Source: Pseudomonadota bacterium
GTDB taxonomy: Bacteria > Pseudomonadota > Gammaproteobacteria > GCA-001735895
Length of the DNA: 14,228 nt
Direction: 5' to 3'
NCBI GenBank assembly: GCA_022545625.1
Contig: JACZQS010000016.1
Coordinates: 1 to 14,228, forward strand
Part shown: positions 1 to 6,413 of the stretch, one piece after another
Numbering within the stretch: position 1 is the stretch's first letter
Layout: each line of letters begins with the position of its first letter
Notes under the pieces: model-generated
Databases searched by the model: none
What the model was told of the DNA's origin: nothing
What the model saw: only the letters and a program-made list of their open reading frames with translations
Position numbers and translations under genes: made by a program

Positions 1-330
1 TACGGACTCTGATGTGCTCCCAAACCCGAAAGACTACGTAGGAATGGGCGGGAACTTACTTCATTCTAATTGACAAGTAAGGATAAAAGCTCTTCTCCAA
101 GAAGTCTAGAGTTCCCGAATTAGAGGTCGTGATGGAGTAGCGGAGGTCTTCGACTGCGGTGGTCAGCTTTTCGAGACATTTCTACTGGGGAAACATGATG
201 GTTCATGGAAGATCGTCAATAAGATTTTTTAAAAAAATAAAAGGACTAAAAGCGAAGTGTGTTTACTAATTTTCAAAGTATGGATGAAGGTCCTTAATGG
301 CAGTCGTTTTTTGCCGTTCGTCGCAAAATT
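1..330. other. Unassigned AT-rich stretch with no supported gene
   Basis: I see no complete gene here on either strand. Stops are frequent in all frames. The only hint of coding is a short open stretch running in from the left edge on the + strand at 2-73 (ending ...NPKDYVGMGGNLLHSN, then TGA), which might be the 3' end of a truncated gene but is too short to support. A T6A7 run lies at 225-237. The region adjoins IS110 debris, so it may be the outer part of that element or the DNA into which it inserted. Confidence 0.4.
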
Positions 331-482
331 CTGAGCGTTTGCTCAGTGCCGTAAGCCGAAGTTAATCCACGGATTTTGAACGTCGGCTAGGGGAAAGCAA
401 TGGGATGGACTCCTCCTCACTTTAGCGGCCTTGATGTGCCAAACTGAGATTGACGTTTCAGTTAACGAGAAAGAGGAGTCCA
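331..482 (+). other. Structured leader upstream of the IS110 transposase remnant (candidate bridge-RNA-like region)
   Basis: Four inverted repeats follow one another just 5' of the transposase start. CTGAGC-GTTT-GCTCAG (331-346) is a perfect hairpin. AGCCGA (354-359) pairs with TCGGCT (383-388) around a 23-nt loop. TGGACTCCTC (406-415) pairs perfectly with GAGGAGTCCA (473-482). Inside that last loop AACTGA (442-447) pairs with TCAGTT (458-463). IS110 elements are known to encode a structured bridge RNA in a non-coding end, in the IS110 subgroup upstream of the recombinase gene. A 5' hairpin followed by two looped stems is at least reminiscent of that layout. Assignment as a bridge RNA is inference; the element is clearly no longer functional because its gene is truncated. 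Confidence 0.25.
473..478 (+). promoter_or_regulatory. Shine-Dalgarno of the IS110 transposase remnant, inside a stem
   Basis: GAGGAG lies 6 nt before the ATG at 485 and decides this start. The whole motif is contained in the 3' arm of the perfect 10-bp stem 406-415/473-482, so read-through transcripts coming from outside could fold to hide it. Such protection against external transcription is known for several other insertion sequences; applying it here is inference. Confidence 0.55.
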
Positions 483-484
483 CA

Positions 485-580
485 ATGGAGATTAAACGAG
501 TTGGTGTTGATTTGGCAAAGAATGTTTTCCAATTACACGGTGCTGACCGCAAAGGCAAGACAGTCTGGACGCAAAGATAT
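485..580 (+). pseudogene. IS110-family transposase, N-terminal remnant
   Basis: The reading frame from the ATG at 485 begins MEIKRVGVDLAKNVFQLHG and continues ADRKGKTVWTQR, the typical start of IS110-family recombinases. It includes the first acidic residue of the RuvC-like DEDD site (D9 in GVDLAK). Intact members are roughly 300-400 residues; here the similarity stops after about 30 residues and the frame then runs through unrelated sequence to a stop at 665-667. The rest of the RuvC-like domain and the C-terminal Tnp domain with its catalytic serine are absent, so this cannot transpose. A good ribosome binding site is retained. Family assignment is solid; the exact break point (570-585) is estimated by eye. 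Confidence 0.75.
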
Positions 581-582
581 TG

Positions 583-729
583 GCGAAACGCAAGCAGGTA
601 TACTAACAGGCAAAATCAAACCATCCAGAACGCTGGAGTGGCGATACCAGAAACTGGAAACCGGTAGAAGAGGTTTACCTTAACCCGGAAAAGAAAGCAT
701 CTGAAACTGAGAAAAACAAGGCGGCATAA
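583..729 (+). pseudogene. C-terminal tail of a DDE-type (IS3-like) transposase, broken
   Basis: In the frame 583-729 the translation reads AKRKQVY, stop, then QAKSNHPERWSGDTRNW and KPVEEVYLNPEK to a TAA at 727-729. A segment of the form YxxAKxxHPERWSGxTRNW followed by a hydrophobic stretch and LNPE is, from memory, the extreme C-terminus of integrase-core (rve) transposases of IS3-like elements. The TAA at 604-606 interrupts the frame inside the motif, so the remnant is dead. It follows the IS110 N-terminus with almost no gap but in a different frame, suggesting deletion or nested insertion of two elements. No upstream DDE catalytic region is present in the window. The exact IS family is uncertain. 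Confidence 0.5.
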
Positions 730-767
730 CTTTAAACTTCAGGCGACAACTCTCTTGACAAACGCCG

Positions 768-930
768 TATGACTCTCGCAGAGGCGCAGAGGCCGCATAG
801 AGTTTCGCGGTGATTTGATTTACCAAATGACTGGTATTACTGACCGTACTTACAAAGCAAATGCCAATCTACCTCTATTCAGTCTAATTCCCCTTCCCTT
901 TGCGTGCCCTGCGTCTTTGCGAGAGTCATA
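768..930. repeat. MITE-like element with 22-nt imperfect terminal inverted repeats
   Basis: The left arm 768-789 starts TATGACTCTCGC and the right arm 909-930 ends GCGAGAGTCATA; the arms match at 20 of 22 positions when one is reverse-complemented. The left side continues with GCAGAGG-type tandem units (GCAGAGGCGCAGAGG, 779-793) and the right arm carries CTGCGTCTTTGCG. The outermost TA on each side could be a TA target duplication, as produced by IS630/mariner-type transposases. There is no coding capacity inside. Repeats rich in CGCAGAGG/CTCTGCG are, to my knowledge, common in environmental proteobacterial genomes. It lies between the transposase debris and the aldehyde dehydrogenase promoter. 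Confidence 0.55.
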
Positions 931-1013
931 TTTTTTCCTATACCCACACAACTCCTCAAGGGTGTTAATGCTCAGCTTTCAATTTCATTGAGTCAGGTAT
1001 CACTAAATCAGGA

Positions 1014-1042
1014 TTGACTGAAATACTGGCCTCTCTTATTGT
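1014..1042 (+). promoter_or_regulatory. Predicted sigma70-type promoter for the aldehyde dehydrogenase operon
   Basis: TTGACT (1014-1019) and TATTGT (1037-1042) are separated by exactly 17 nt and match the -35 and -10 consensus at 5 of 6 and 4 of 6 positions. Transcription would start near 1049, giving a leader of about 30 nt before the ATG at 1079, which has AAGGAA (1068-1073) as ribosome binding site. This would uncouple the operon from the mobile DNA to its left. No operator or riboswitch was recognised. Confidence 0.45.
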
Positions 1043-1078
1043 AACCTCCAATTTAAATAACTGATTCAAGGAACTGGT

Positions 1079-2530
1079 ATGCCGGAACTGAACCACAATT
1101 TTATAGCGGGCGAATGGGTGGCTGGTGCGAGTGAAATTGCCAACATCAATCCATCCGATTTGTCCGATACTATCGGACACTATGCCCAGGCGGATACCGC
1201 GCAATTGCAGCGGGCACTCGATGCGGCGGTTGACGCACAACCCGAGTGGGCCAAGATCGGACTCGAAGGGCGTTATAGCAAACTGATCAATATTGGCGAC
1301 GAGTTGATTGCCAATTGCGAGGAACTTGGCACCCTGCTCGCGCGCGAGGAAGGCAAGACGCAACCTGAGGCCAAAGCTGAGGTTTATCGTTCAGGGCAGT
1401 TTTTTACCTACTACGCCGCCGAGGTATTACGCCAGATCGGTGACAATGCCGAATCGGTTCGTGACGGTATCGAAGTCGATGTTCGCCGGGAGCCGGTTGG
1501 CACTGTTGCGGTAATCTCCCCATGGAATTTCCCGATGGCGACCGCAGCATGGAAAATAGCTCCGGCGCTTGCTTTTGGCAATGCAGTGATCTGGAAACCG
1601 GCGAATTTAGTGCCGGCATCGGCGGTGGCACTGGCGCGCATCATCGCCAAGCAAGAGTTACCCAAAGGTCTGTTCAACCTGGTAATGGGCCCCGGCAGCA
1701 GTGTCGGCCAGCAATTAATCGAGAGCCCAATGGTGGATGCGATTAGTTTTACCGGCTCGGTACCCATCGGGCGGGGCATAGCCAAATCGGCGCTGGAAAA
1801 CTTCACCAGGGTTCAGCTCGAAATGGGTTCTAAAAATGCATTGGCAATTATGGATGATGCTGATCTGGATACCGCGGTGGCCTGCGCGTTGAATGGAGCT
1901 TTCGGCAGCACCGGTCAAAAATGTACCGCATCATCGCGTCTCGTGGTGCACGAAAAAATTCACGATGCATTTGTCGATCGCCTGGTTGAAGGGGCAAAAG
2001 CAATGGTGGTCGGCCATGCTCTCGAAGTTGGGACACAACTCGGACCGGTCGCCAGCGAATCACAGTTAAATCAAAATCTCGAAAATGTCGAATTGGCAAA
2101 AAAGGAAGGTGGTGAACTGCAATGTGGTGGAGAACGTGTTGAACGCGCCACTGAAGGCTATTTCATGACCCCCGCGGTATTTACCGGCACGCGCAATGAC
2201 TGGCAGGTCAATCGTGAAGAATTGTTCGCACCCATGGCCTGCGTGATCAGGGTTGATAGTTACGAAGAAGCCCTGGCAACGGTCAACGATACCCGTTTCG
2301 GTTTAACTGCCGGCATTGTGACTACGAACCTCGCGCGTGCGACACACTTTCGCCGCCACGCGCAAAGCGGTTGCGTGATGGTCAACCTGCCTACTGCGGG
2401 AACCGATTATCACGTGCCATTCGGTGGCCGGGGTGAGAGCTCTTACGGTCCTCGTGAGCAGGGCCAGTATGCCAAAGAGTTTTATACGCATGTGAAAACA
2501 GCCTATATCAATTCAGGTCTGCCTGCTTAA
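1079..2530 (+). CDS. NAD(P)-dependent aldehyde dehydrogenase, alpha-ketoglutaric semialdehyde dehydrogenase-like
   Basis: This 483-residue protein is a full-length member of the aldehyde dehydrogenase superfamily, oxidising an aldehyde to a carboxylate in the cytoplasm. Visible landmarks are SPWNF (148-152, oxyanion-hole Asn150), WKPAN (Lys173, cofactor binding), the FTGS loop (224-227), LEMGSKN with the general base Glu248, and GQKCTASSR with the catalytic nucleophile Cys282. The N-terminal NFIAGEWV...ANINPSDLSD and the C-terminal MVNLPTAGTDYHVPFGG resemble enzymes that convert 2,5-dioxopentanoate to 2-oxoglutarate in hydroxyproline, aldarate and pentose catabolism. That substrate is inferred, and succinate semialdehyde or another semialdehyde is possible. 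The ATG has a good ribosome binding site (AAGGAA). It is the first gene of a probable four-gene operon; the next ATG follows 12 nt after its stop. Confidence 0.95.
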   Translation: MPELNHNFIAGEWVAGASEIANINPSDLSDTIGHYAQADTAQLQRALDAAVDAQPEWAKIGLEGRYSKLINIGDELIANCEELGTLLAREEGKTQPEAKAEVYRSGQFFTYYAAEVLRQIGDNAESVRDGIEVDVRREPVGTVAVISPWNFPMATAAWKIAPALAFGNAVIWKPANLVPASAVALARIIAKQELPKGLFNLVMGPGSSVGQQLIESPMVDAISFTGSVPIGRGIAKSALENFTRVQLEMGSKNALAIMDDADLDTAVACALNGAFGSTGQKCTASSRLVVHEKIHDAFVDRLVEGAKAMVVGHALEVGTQLGPVASESQLNQNLENVELAKKEGGELQCGGERVERATEGYFMTPAVFTGTRNDWQVNREELFAPMACVIRVDSYEEALATVNDTRFGLTAGIVTTNLARATHFRRHAQSGCVMVNLPTAGTDYHVPFGGRGESSYGPREQGQYAKEFYTHVKTAYINSGLPA

Positions 2531-2534
2531 GGAG
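2529..2534 (+). promoter_or_regulatory. Strong Shine-Dalgarno overlapping the aldehyde dehydrogenase stop codon
   Basis: AAGGAG uses the last two bases of the TAA stop (2528-2530) and sits 8 nt before the ATG at 2543. It fixes the start of the M19-like gene and indicates translation coupled to the aldehyde dehydrogenase on one mRNA. Confidence 0.7.
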
Positions 2535-2542
2535 ATATTGCC

Positions 2543-3529
2543 ATGGGTGATACCCACTACCGAATCGACGCATTACAGTATGCAAACTGGTCTGAAAAAA
2601 TTTTCCGCCAGATGCGCGAAGGGGGTGTCGATGCGGTTCACGTGACGATTGCCTACCATGAAAACTTTCGCGAAACGGTCGCCAATATTGAGCAATGGAA
2701 TAGCTTATTTGAACGCTTTGCGGAATTGATATTCCAGGGAAAAACCGGCGACGACGTGCGTCTCGCCCGTAAGTCTGGCCGTACTGCCATTTTTTACGGG
2801 TTCCAGAATCCTTCGCCGATGGAAGACGATATTCGCCTGGTCGAAATACTACACACGTTGGGCGCTCGATTCATGCAATTGACCTATAACAATCAGTCGC
2901 TGCTGGGCAGCGGTTGTTACGAGACTAACGACACCGGCATCACACGCATGGGAAGAGAAGTTATCGAAGAAATGAACCGCGTCGGCCTGGTGGTTGATAT
3001 GAGTCATTCGGCCGAGCGTTCGACACTGGAAGCGATGGAAATCAGTTCGCGGCCAATTGTAATTACGCACGCCAATCCTGGTTTCTGGGAACCAGCGTTG
3101 CGTAATAAATCGCAGGCAGTACTGGAGGGGCTGGCGCAAACTGGCGGTATGCTCGGGTTCAGCCTGTACCCGCATCACCTGAAGGATAAGGGTGATTGCA
3201 GCCTGGAAAGTTTTTGCGAAATGATCGCCCGTACCGCCGAGATTATGGGTGTCGATCATATCGGCCTGGGGTCGGACCTGTGCCAGGATCAGCCCGATTC
3301 GGTGGTTAAGTGGATGCGCGCCGGACGTTGGACGAAGAAAATCGATTATGGTGAAGGGTCGGCCAATAATGCTGGTTTCCCGCCAATGCCTGGCTGGTTC
3401 AAGGATAATCGCGATTTCAACAATATCGAACAGGGCCTGCTCGATGTCGGCTTTAACGCCGAGGATACCGCTAAAGTGATGGGCAACAACTGGCTAGGAT
3501 TTTTTGACCATAATTTCGGTCCTGTTTGA
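2543..3529 (+). CDS. Peptidase M19 (membrane/renal dipeptidase)-like protein with altered metal site
   Basis: The 328-residue protein has the M19 TIM-barrel pattern: YGFQNPSPMEDD (85-96), LGARFMQLTYNN (106-117), VVDMSHSAERS (150-160), ITHANP (174-179), RNKS (187-190) and GLGSDL (241-246). Compared with canonical dipeptidases it keeps two metal-binding histidines (His155, His176), the Arg of the RN motif (Arg187) and Asp245. The N-terminal HxD pair is absent (RIDALQ at 7-12), the bridging Glu is Gln88, and the substrate His is Tyr115. The same departures occur, as far as I recall, in the Pseudomonas PA5396 subgroup encoded with dimethylglycine/sarcosine catabolic genes, so this is probably a distinct enzyme subfamily and not a simple dipeptidase. 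No signal peptide is visible; a cytoplasmic location is likely. Its stop overlaps a possible TTG start of the next gene. Confidence 0.88.
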   Translation: MGDTHYRIDALQYANWSEKIFRQMREGGVDAVHVTIAYHENFRETVANIEQWNSLFERFAELIFQGKTGDDVRLARKSGRTAIFYGFQNPSPMEDDIRLVEILHTLGARFMQLTYNNQSLLGSGCYETNDTGITRMGREVIEEMNRVGLVVDMSHSAERSTLEAMEISSRPIVITHANPGFWEPALRNKSQAVLEGLAQTGGMLGFSLYPHHLKDKGDCSLESFCEMIARTAEIMGVDHIGLGSDLCQDQPDSVVKWMRAGRWTKKIDYGEGSANNAGFPPMPGWFKDNRDFNNIEQGLLDVGFNAEDTAKVMGNNWLGFFDHNFGPV

Positions 3530-3540
3530 ATAGCAGTAAA

Positions 3541-5214
3541 ATGAGTGGCACCGAGCTAAATCCTATGCCGCAAGCAGCGAAATTTCGTCGACCGCCCGAA
3601 GTCGTAATGAAACTCGCGCGAATGGGTAGTTTTCATCAAACCCGGTTGTCCTTCATGCGCACCCTGTTGCGCCGACTGAAAAAAGAGAAGTGGCAATTTG
3701 AACGCAAGCTATGGGAAATTGGTGCCGATGGATTCGGTCGCGCGGTTTATACGGTAAGCGGCCCCGAGCGTAGTTATTCACTGGTCGCGTTTTCGCACGA
3801 CCTGCCCGATCATAAGCGTTCCGACCGGGTAATCGCGACTGCCTGGGACGCGACTTTTACGCTGTTTGACGGCGTACCGGACACTGCCGATCTGGACCGT
3901 CTGCAAAAAAGTGTTCCGAAACAGGAAGCCGGGCGAATCAGCGATAGTGAGCTTAGCCTGTCGCGTGCGAACCGCTCGGTACGTTTGTGGCAGCATGTTA
4001 TCGAAAGACTGTCAAACGGGCAGCAACCCGATCGCAACCAGGTAGAATCGGTCGGTTACCTGGTCAGAACCACGGCAGTCTATGGCTCGGGGAAATTCGG
4101 CGCTGCCGATCGGTTGACGATTTATCAGCGAGCGGAAGTCAGTGGCCCGTTTCAGGCCGAACTACTGTCGGTCTGGTTGATCCGCGCATTTTCGATCGAC
4201 CTGGTCGAACACATTGCCCGCGCTATCGGCGGTGACAGGGCGGTGACTATTTCCCCTGATTTACGCCGACGAATTGGTGTTGGTAATGCCACTGGACTGG
4301 GAATGGCTCCATTCCTGATCAACCATCCGGCGCTGATCAACAACTGGATGGTGGCGCGTGAAGAAGCCATAGCGCGTGTTCGATCCCTGGCCGATGCAAG
4401 CGGCGAAGCGATCAGCGATTTCAAACATCACTTCGAGCTCGCAAAGTTTAACCTGTCGCAATGGCATTCTGAACATCCGATCCAGATCAAAAAGCTTGGG
4501 CAACTGAATGCCGATCTGAAAAAAATGAGCACTTATATCGAAACGGAATCCCTGGTCGAAAACCATCCCTGGGATCGTTTTTATCTCTGGGCTGAAAAAA
4601 ACCTGTCGCTCGAAGGTCAGGAACAACTGGTGTCGCTGATGCTTGAGCCCTATGGCGAGCTGGTTGATGATTTAAGCCAATGCATGGATGCCGACGAACA
4701 TTTGAGTTTTTTTATCGATGGCTCGATGAGCCCTGGCAGGCTACTGGAAATTATCGAAGCCCAGTGCGATTGGGCGATTAGGGTCGATTACCAGCAAAAA
4801 CAAAACCGGGCACGATTCTGGTACACCTCGGCAGAAAAACTCGAACCGCGCGTGGGCGAACGATTCGATGAACCGGGCGCCGAATTCGAACAGCCGTTAT
4901 CGATTGGATTATTTATCAAGCAGCTGTACCAGACCCTGCATGAGTGGGACCCGCGCCAGTCGATTGCCGATTTATTACTTGCCCATCCCGAACATCGACA
5001 TACCGTGCGACGCCTACAAACCCTGGCAACACACCCCTATTCAGAGATACGCGATAATCTAATAGCCGCCGACATGCTGCCAATCGACCTGCTGCGATGC
5101 AAACTGTCGTTTTTTGGCGCTACCAAATTTGACCCGCGTTCGGACCGCTGGGTGCGAATTTGTATGTACCAGGACGCGCCCTACCCAAACGAAATGCTGG
5201 CGACAGCCAGGTGA
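3541..5214 (+). CDS. Large conserved-looking protein of unknown function in the aldehyde dehydrogenase operon
   Basis: I do not recognise this protein (557 residues from the ATG at 3541; 562 if translation starts at the TTG at 3526, which overlaps the preceding stop as TTGA). It has no signal peptide or membrane segment. The N-terminal part is strongly basic (PPEVVMKLARMGSFHQTRL then MRTLLRRLKKEKW), followed by WEIGADGFGRAVYTV. The middle contains GNATGLGMAPFLINHP and a helical, charged stretch, and the C-terminal third is acidic and tryptophan-rich. The GSGKFGAADR segment superficially recalls a nucleotide loop but does not fit a P-loop. Position and overlaps tie it to the aldehyde dehydrogenase, M19-like and DUF3726 genes, suggesting a shared pathway. 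Neither start has a clear ribosome binding site, so coupling to upstream translation is likely. No function is claimed. Confidence 0.85.
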   Translation: MSGTELNPMPQAAKFRRPPEVVMKLARMGSFHQTRLSFMRTLLRRLKKEKWQFERKLWEIGADGFGRAVYTVSGPERSYSLVAFSHDLPDHKRSDRVIATAWDATFTLFDGVPDTADLDRLQKSVPKQEAGRISDSELSLSRANRSVRLWQHVIERLSNGQQPDRNQVESVGYLVRTTAVYGSGKFGAADRLTIYQRAEVSGPFQAELLSVWLIRAFSIDLVEHIARAIGGDRAVTISPDLRRRIGVGNATGLGMAPFLINHPALINNWMVAREEAIARVRSLADASGEAISDFKHHFELAKFNLSQWHSEHPIQIKKLGQLNADLKKMSTYIETESLVENHPWDRFYLWAEKNLSLEGQEQLVSLMLEPYGELVDDLSQCMDADEHLSFFIDGSMSPGRLLEIIEAQCDWAIRVDYQQKQNRARFWYTSAEKLEPRVGERFDEPGAEFEQPLSIGLFIKQLYQTLHEWDPRQSIADLLLAHPEHRHTVRRLQTLATHPYSEIRDNLIAADMLPIDLLRCKLSFFGATKFDPRSDRWVRICMYQDAPYPNEMLATAR

Positions 5215-5864
5215 AGCAAAAGTACACGCTTGCCGAAGTCGAATCTTATGTCCGCAAGGCAGCGCAGGCGACAGGACTTGGCTGGGGCCTTTCCGAAGAA
5301 GCCGGCAAAGCCGCACGTTGGCTGGCAGCATTCGATTTACCCGGTCCCGAGATCAGCCTCGCGCATTTGCAGCGGCTCGATGGCAAAGATTATAAAAAAT
5401 ACTTCCCGGCGAATATCGATACCCGCTGGCAGGCCCAGGGCGATTACCTGTGCCCGATCGTTAGCGGTGCCGCACTGGCTGACCGGGCCGGTCAAATGTT
5501 AGCTGGAACTGAATTTAAACTCGGGGAAATTGCTTATCCACTATTACTCGTCGCCACTATCGGCCAGGCCGCCAGGTATCACAAAACCACATTTACGACG
5601 AGTTGGGCGAATATTCGTGTCAACTGTTATGAAAATGGTATTCGCATAGAAGGCAGCCGGGATGATCTATTGCTGGCGCGTGCAAATTCGGCGAGCTGTC
5701 GGCATAGCACCGATCTGGTACCACAACAGTTGCCTTCAACCCTGGCGTACTCGATCGAGCCTAGCATCTGGAGCGCTATAGACGCACTGGCATTTAAAAC
5801 CTATGCGCCGGCTACCGCCGAATCGCGTGCTGGAGCGGGTGCGGGCTTGACGGACAACGACTAG
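5211..5864 (+). CDS. DUF3726-type protein
   Basis: The GTG at 5211 shares bases with the TGA stop of the previous gene (GTGA), giving a 217-residue protein that begins (V/M)KQKYTLAEVESYVRKAA. An upstream ATG at 5160 in the same frame would add 17 residues inside the preceding gene, with no family-like sequence, so the GTG is preferred. The N-terminus, LAEVESYVRKAAQATGLGWGLSEEAGKAARWLAAFDLPG, matches the pattern I know for DUF3726: a short helical start with GxxWGxAEEAGxAxRWL. The family has no assigned biochemical role. The rest has a YLCPIVSGAALADR segment and a low-complexity AGAGAG tail near the C-terminus. It closes the aldehyde dehydrogenase cassette and presumably acts with the preceding large protein, with which it is translationally coupled. 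Family assignment is from memory of the motif. Confidence 0.8.
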   Translation: MKQKYTLAEVESYVRKAAQATGLGWGLSEEAGKAARWLAAFDLPGPEISLAHLQRLDGKDYKKYFPANIDTRWQAQGDYLCPIVSGAALADRAGQMLAGTEFKLGEIAYPLLLVATIGQAARYHKTTFTTSWANIRVNCYENGIRIEGSRDDLLLARANSASCRHSTDLVPQQLPSTLAYSIEPSIWSAIDALAFKTYAPATAESRAGAGAGLTDND

Positions 5865-5923
5865 TAGTGGTCTCATGTGCCTGCAATAGCTGTCAACGAG
5901 TGATTATTTTCGAGGAGAAGCAA

Positions 5924-6373
5924 ATGCCCTGGTGGGGTTGGATTATTTTTGGTGCTTTATTGTTGGGTTCGGAGTTGATGTTTATCGACGCCGCATTCTT
6001 TCTGGTGTTTATCGGCCTGGCCGCGATTATCACCGGCCTGGTTGGCCTGCTCGGCATGAGCCTTGATTACTGGGTACAGTGGATACTGTTCGCAGGTCTG
6101 TCGTTGGTGACGATGGTCCTGTTTCGCAAACAATTGTATGAAAAACTTCGCGGCGGCAGCGGCGCCGGCTATGAAACTGGCCCGGCTGGCGAAACAGTAA
6201 AGCTGGAACAGGATTTGGCACCCGGTGATCGCGCTCGGATCTCGTATCGCGGTACCACCTGGACGATTTTGAATATGGGTGCCGAGGCTATGAGCAGCGG
6301 CGAAAATGTGCGTATCCACAGCGTCGATGGCCTGACTTTGAAGATAGAAAAAATACCCGGGGGATCTGATTAA
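5924..6373 (+). CDS. NfeD-family membrane protein
   Basis: The 149-residue protein has two to three membrane segments in its N-terminal half (about 5-20, 22-44 and 50-66). A soluble C-terminal portion (about 80-145) with GDRARISYRGTTWTI and GENVRIHSVDGLTLKIEK fits the small OB-fold of NfeD C-terminal domains. This is the short NfeD form without the ClpP-like protease domain. The start at 5924 is chosen because of GAGGAG ten nucleotides upstream (about 5913) and because the protein then begins MPWWGW; an upstream ATG in frame (5867) would add a non-conserved cysteine-rich piece. NfeD proteins are typically encoded beside slipins/stomatins, as here, and are thought to act with them in membrane organisation or quality control. 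Confidence 0.9.
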   Translation: MPWWGWIIFGALLLGSELMFIDAAFFLVFIGLAAIITGLVGLLGMSLDYWVQWILFAGLSLVTMVLFRKQLYEKLRGGSGAGYETGPAGETVKLEQDLAPGDRARISYRGTTWTILNMGAEAMSSGENVRIHSVDGLTLKIEKIPGGSD

Positions 6374-6413
6374 TGCAGATATTCCATCGGCACATTAACA
6401 AGGGGGAACGGGA

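Noticed and set aside
965..1363. Minus-strand open frame of 132 residues opposite the aldehyde dehydrogenase start
   Set aside because: It is antisense to a clearly real gene, has no recognisable family features and covers the predicted promoter.
2632..2652. CACGTG core in GGTTCACGTGACG, considered as a parS site near parAB
   Set aside because: Only about 10 of 16 positions fit the usual TGTTTCACGTGAAACA, the 3' half does not match, and it lies inside the M19-like coding sequence. Another CACGTG near 2411 fits even less.
6308..6320. TATCCACAG, near-match to a DnaA box; also TGTGGATAT near 7572
   Set aside because: Isolated near-matches inside coding sequences, no cluster and no AT-rich unwinding region beside them; the mnmG upstream gap contains no DnaA boxes, so oriC is not in this window.
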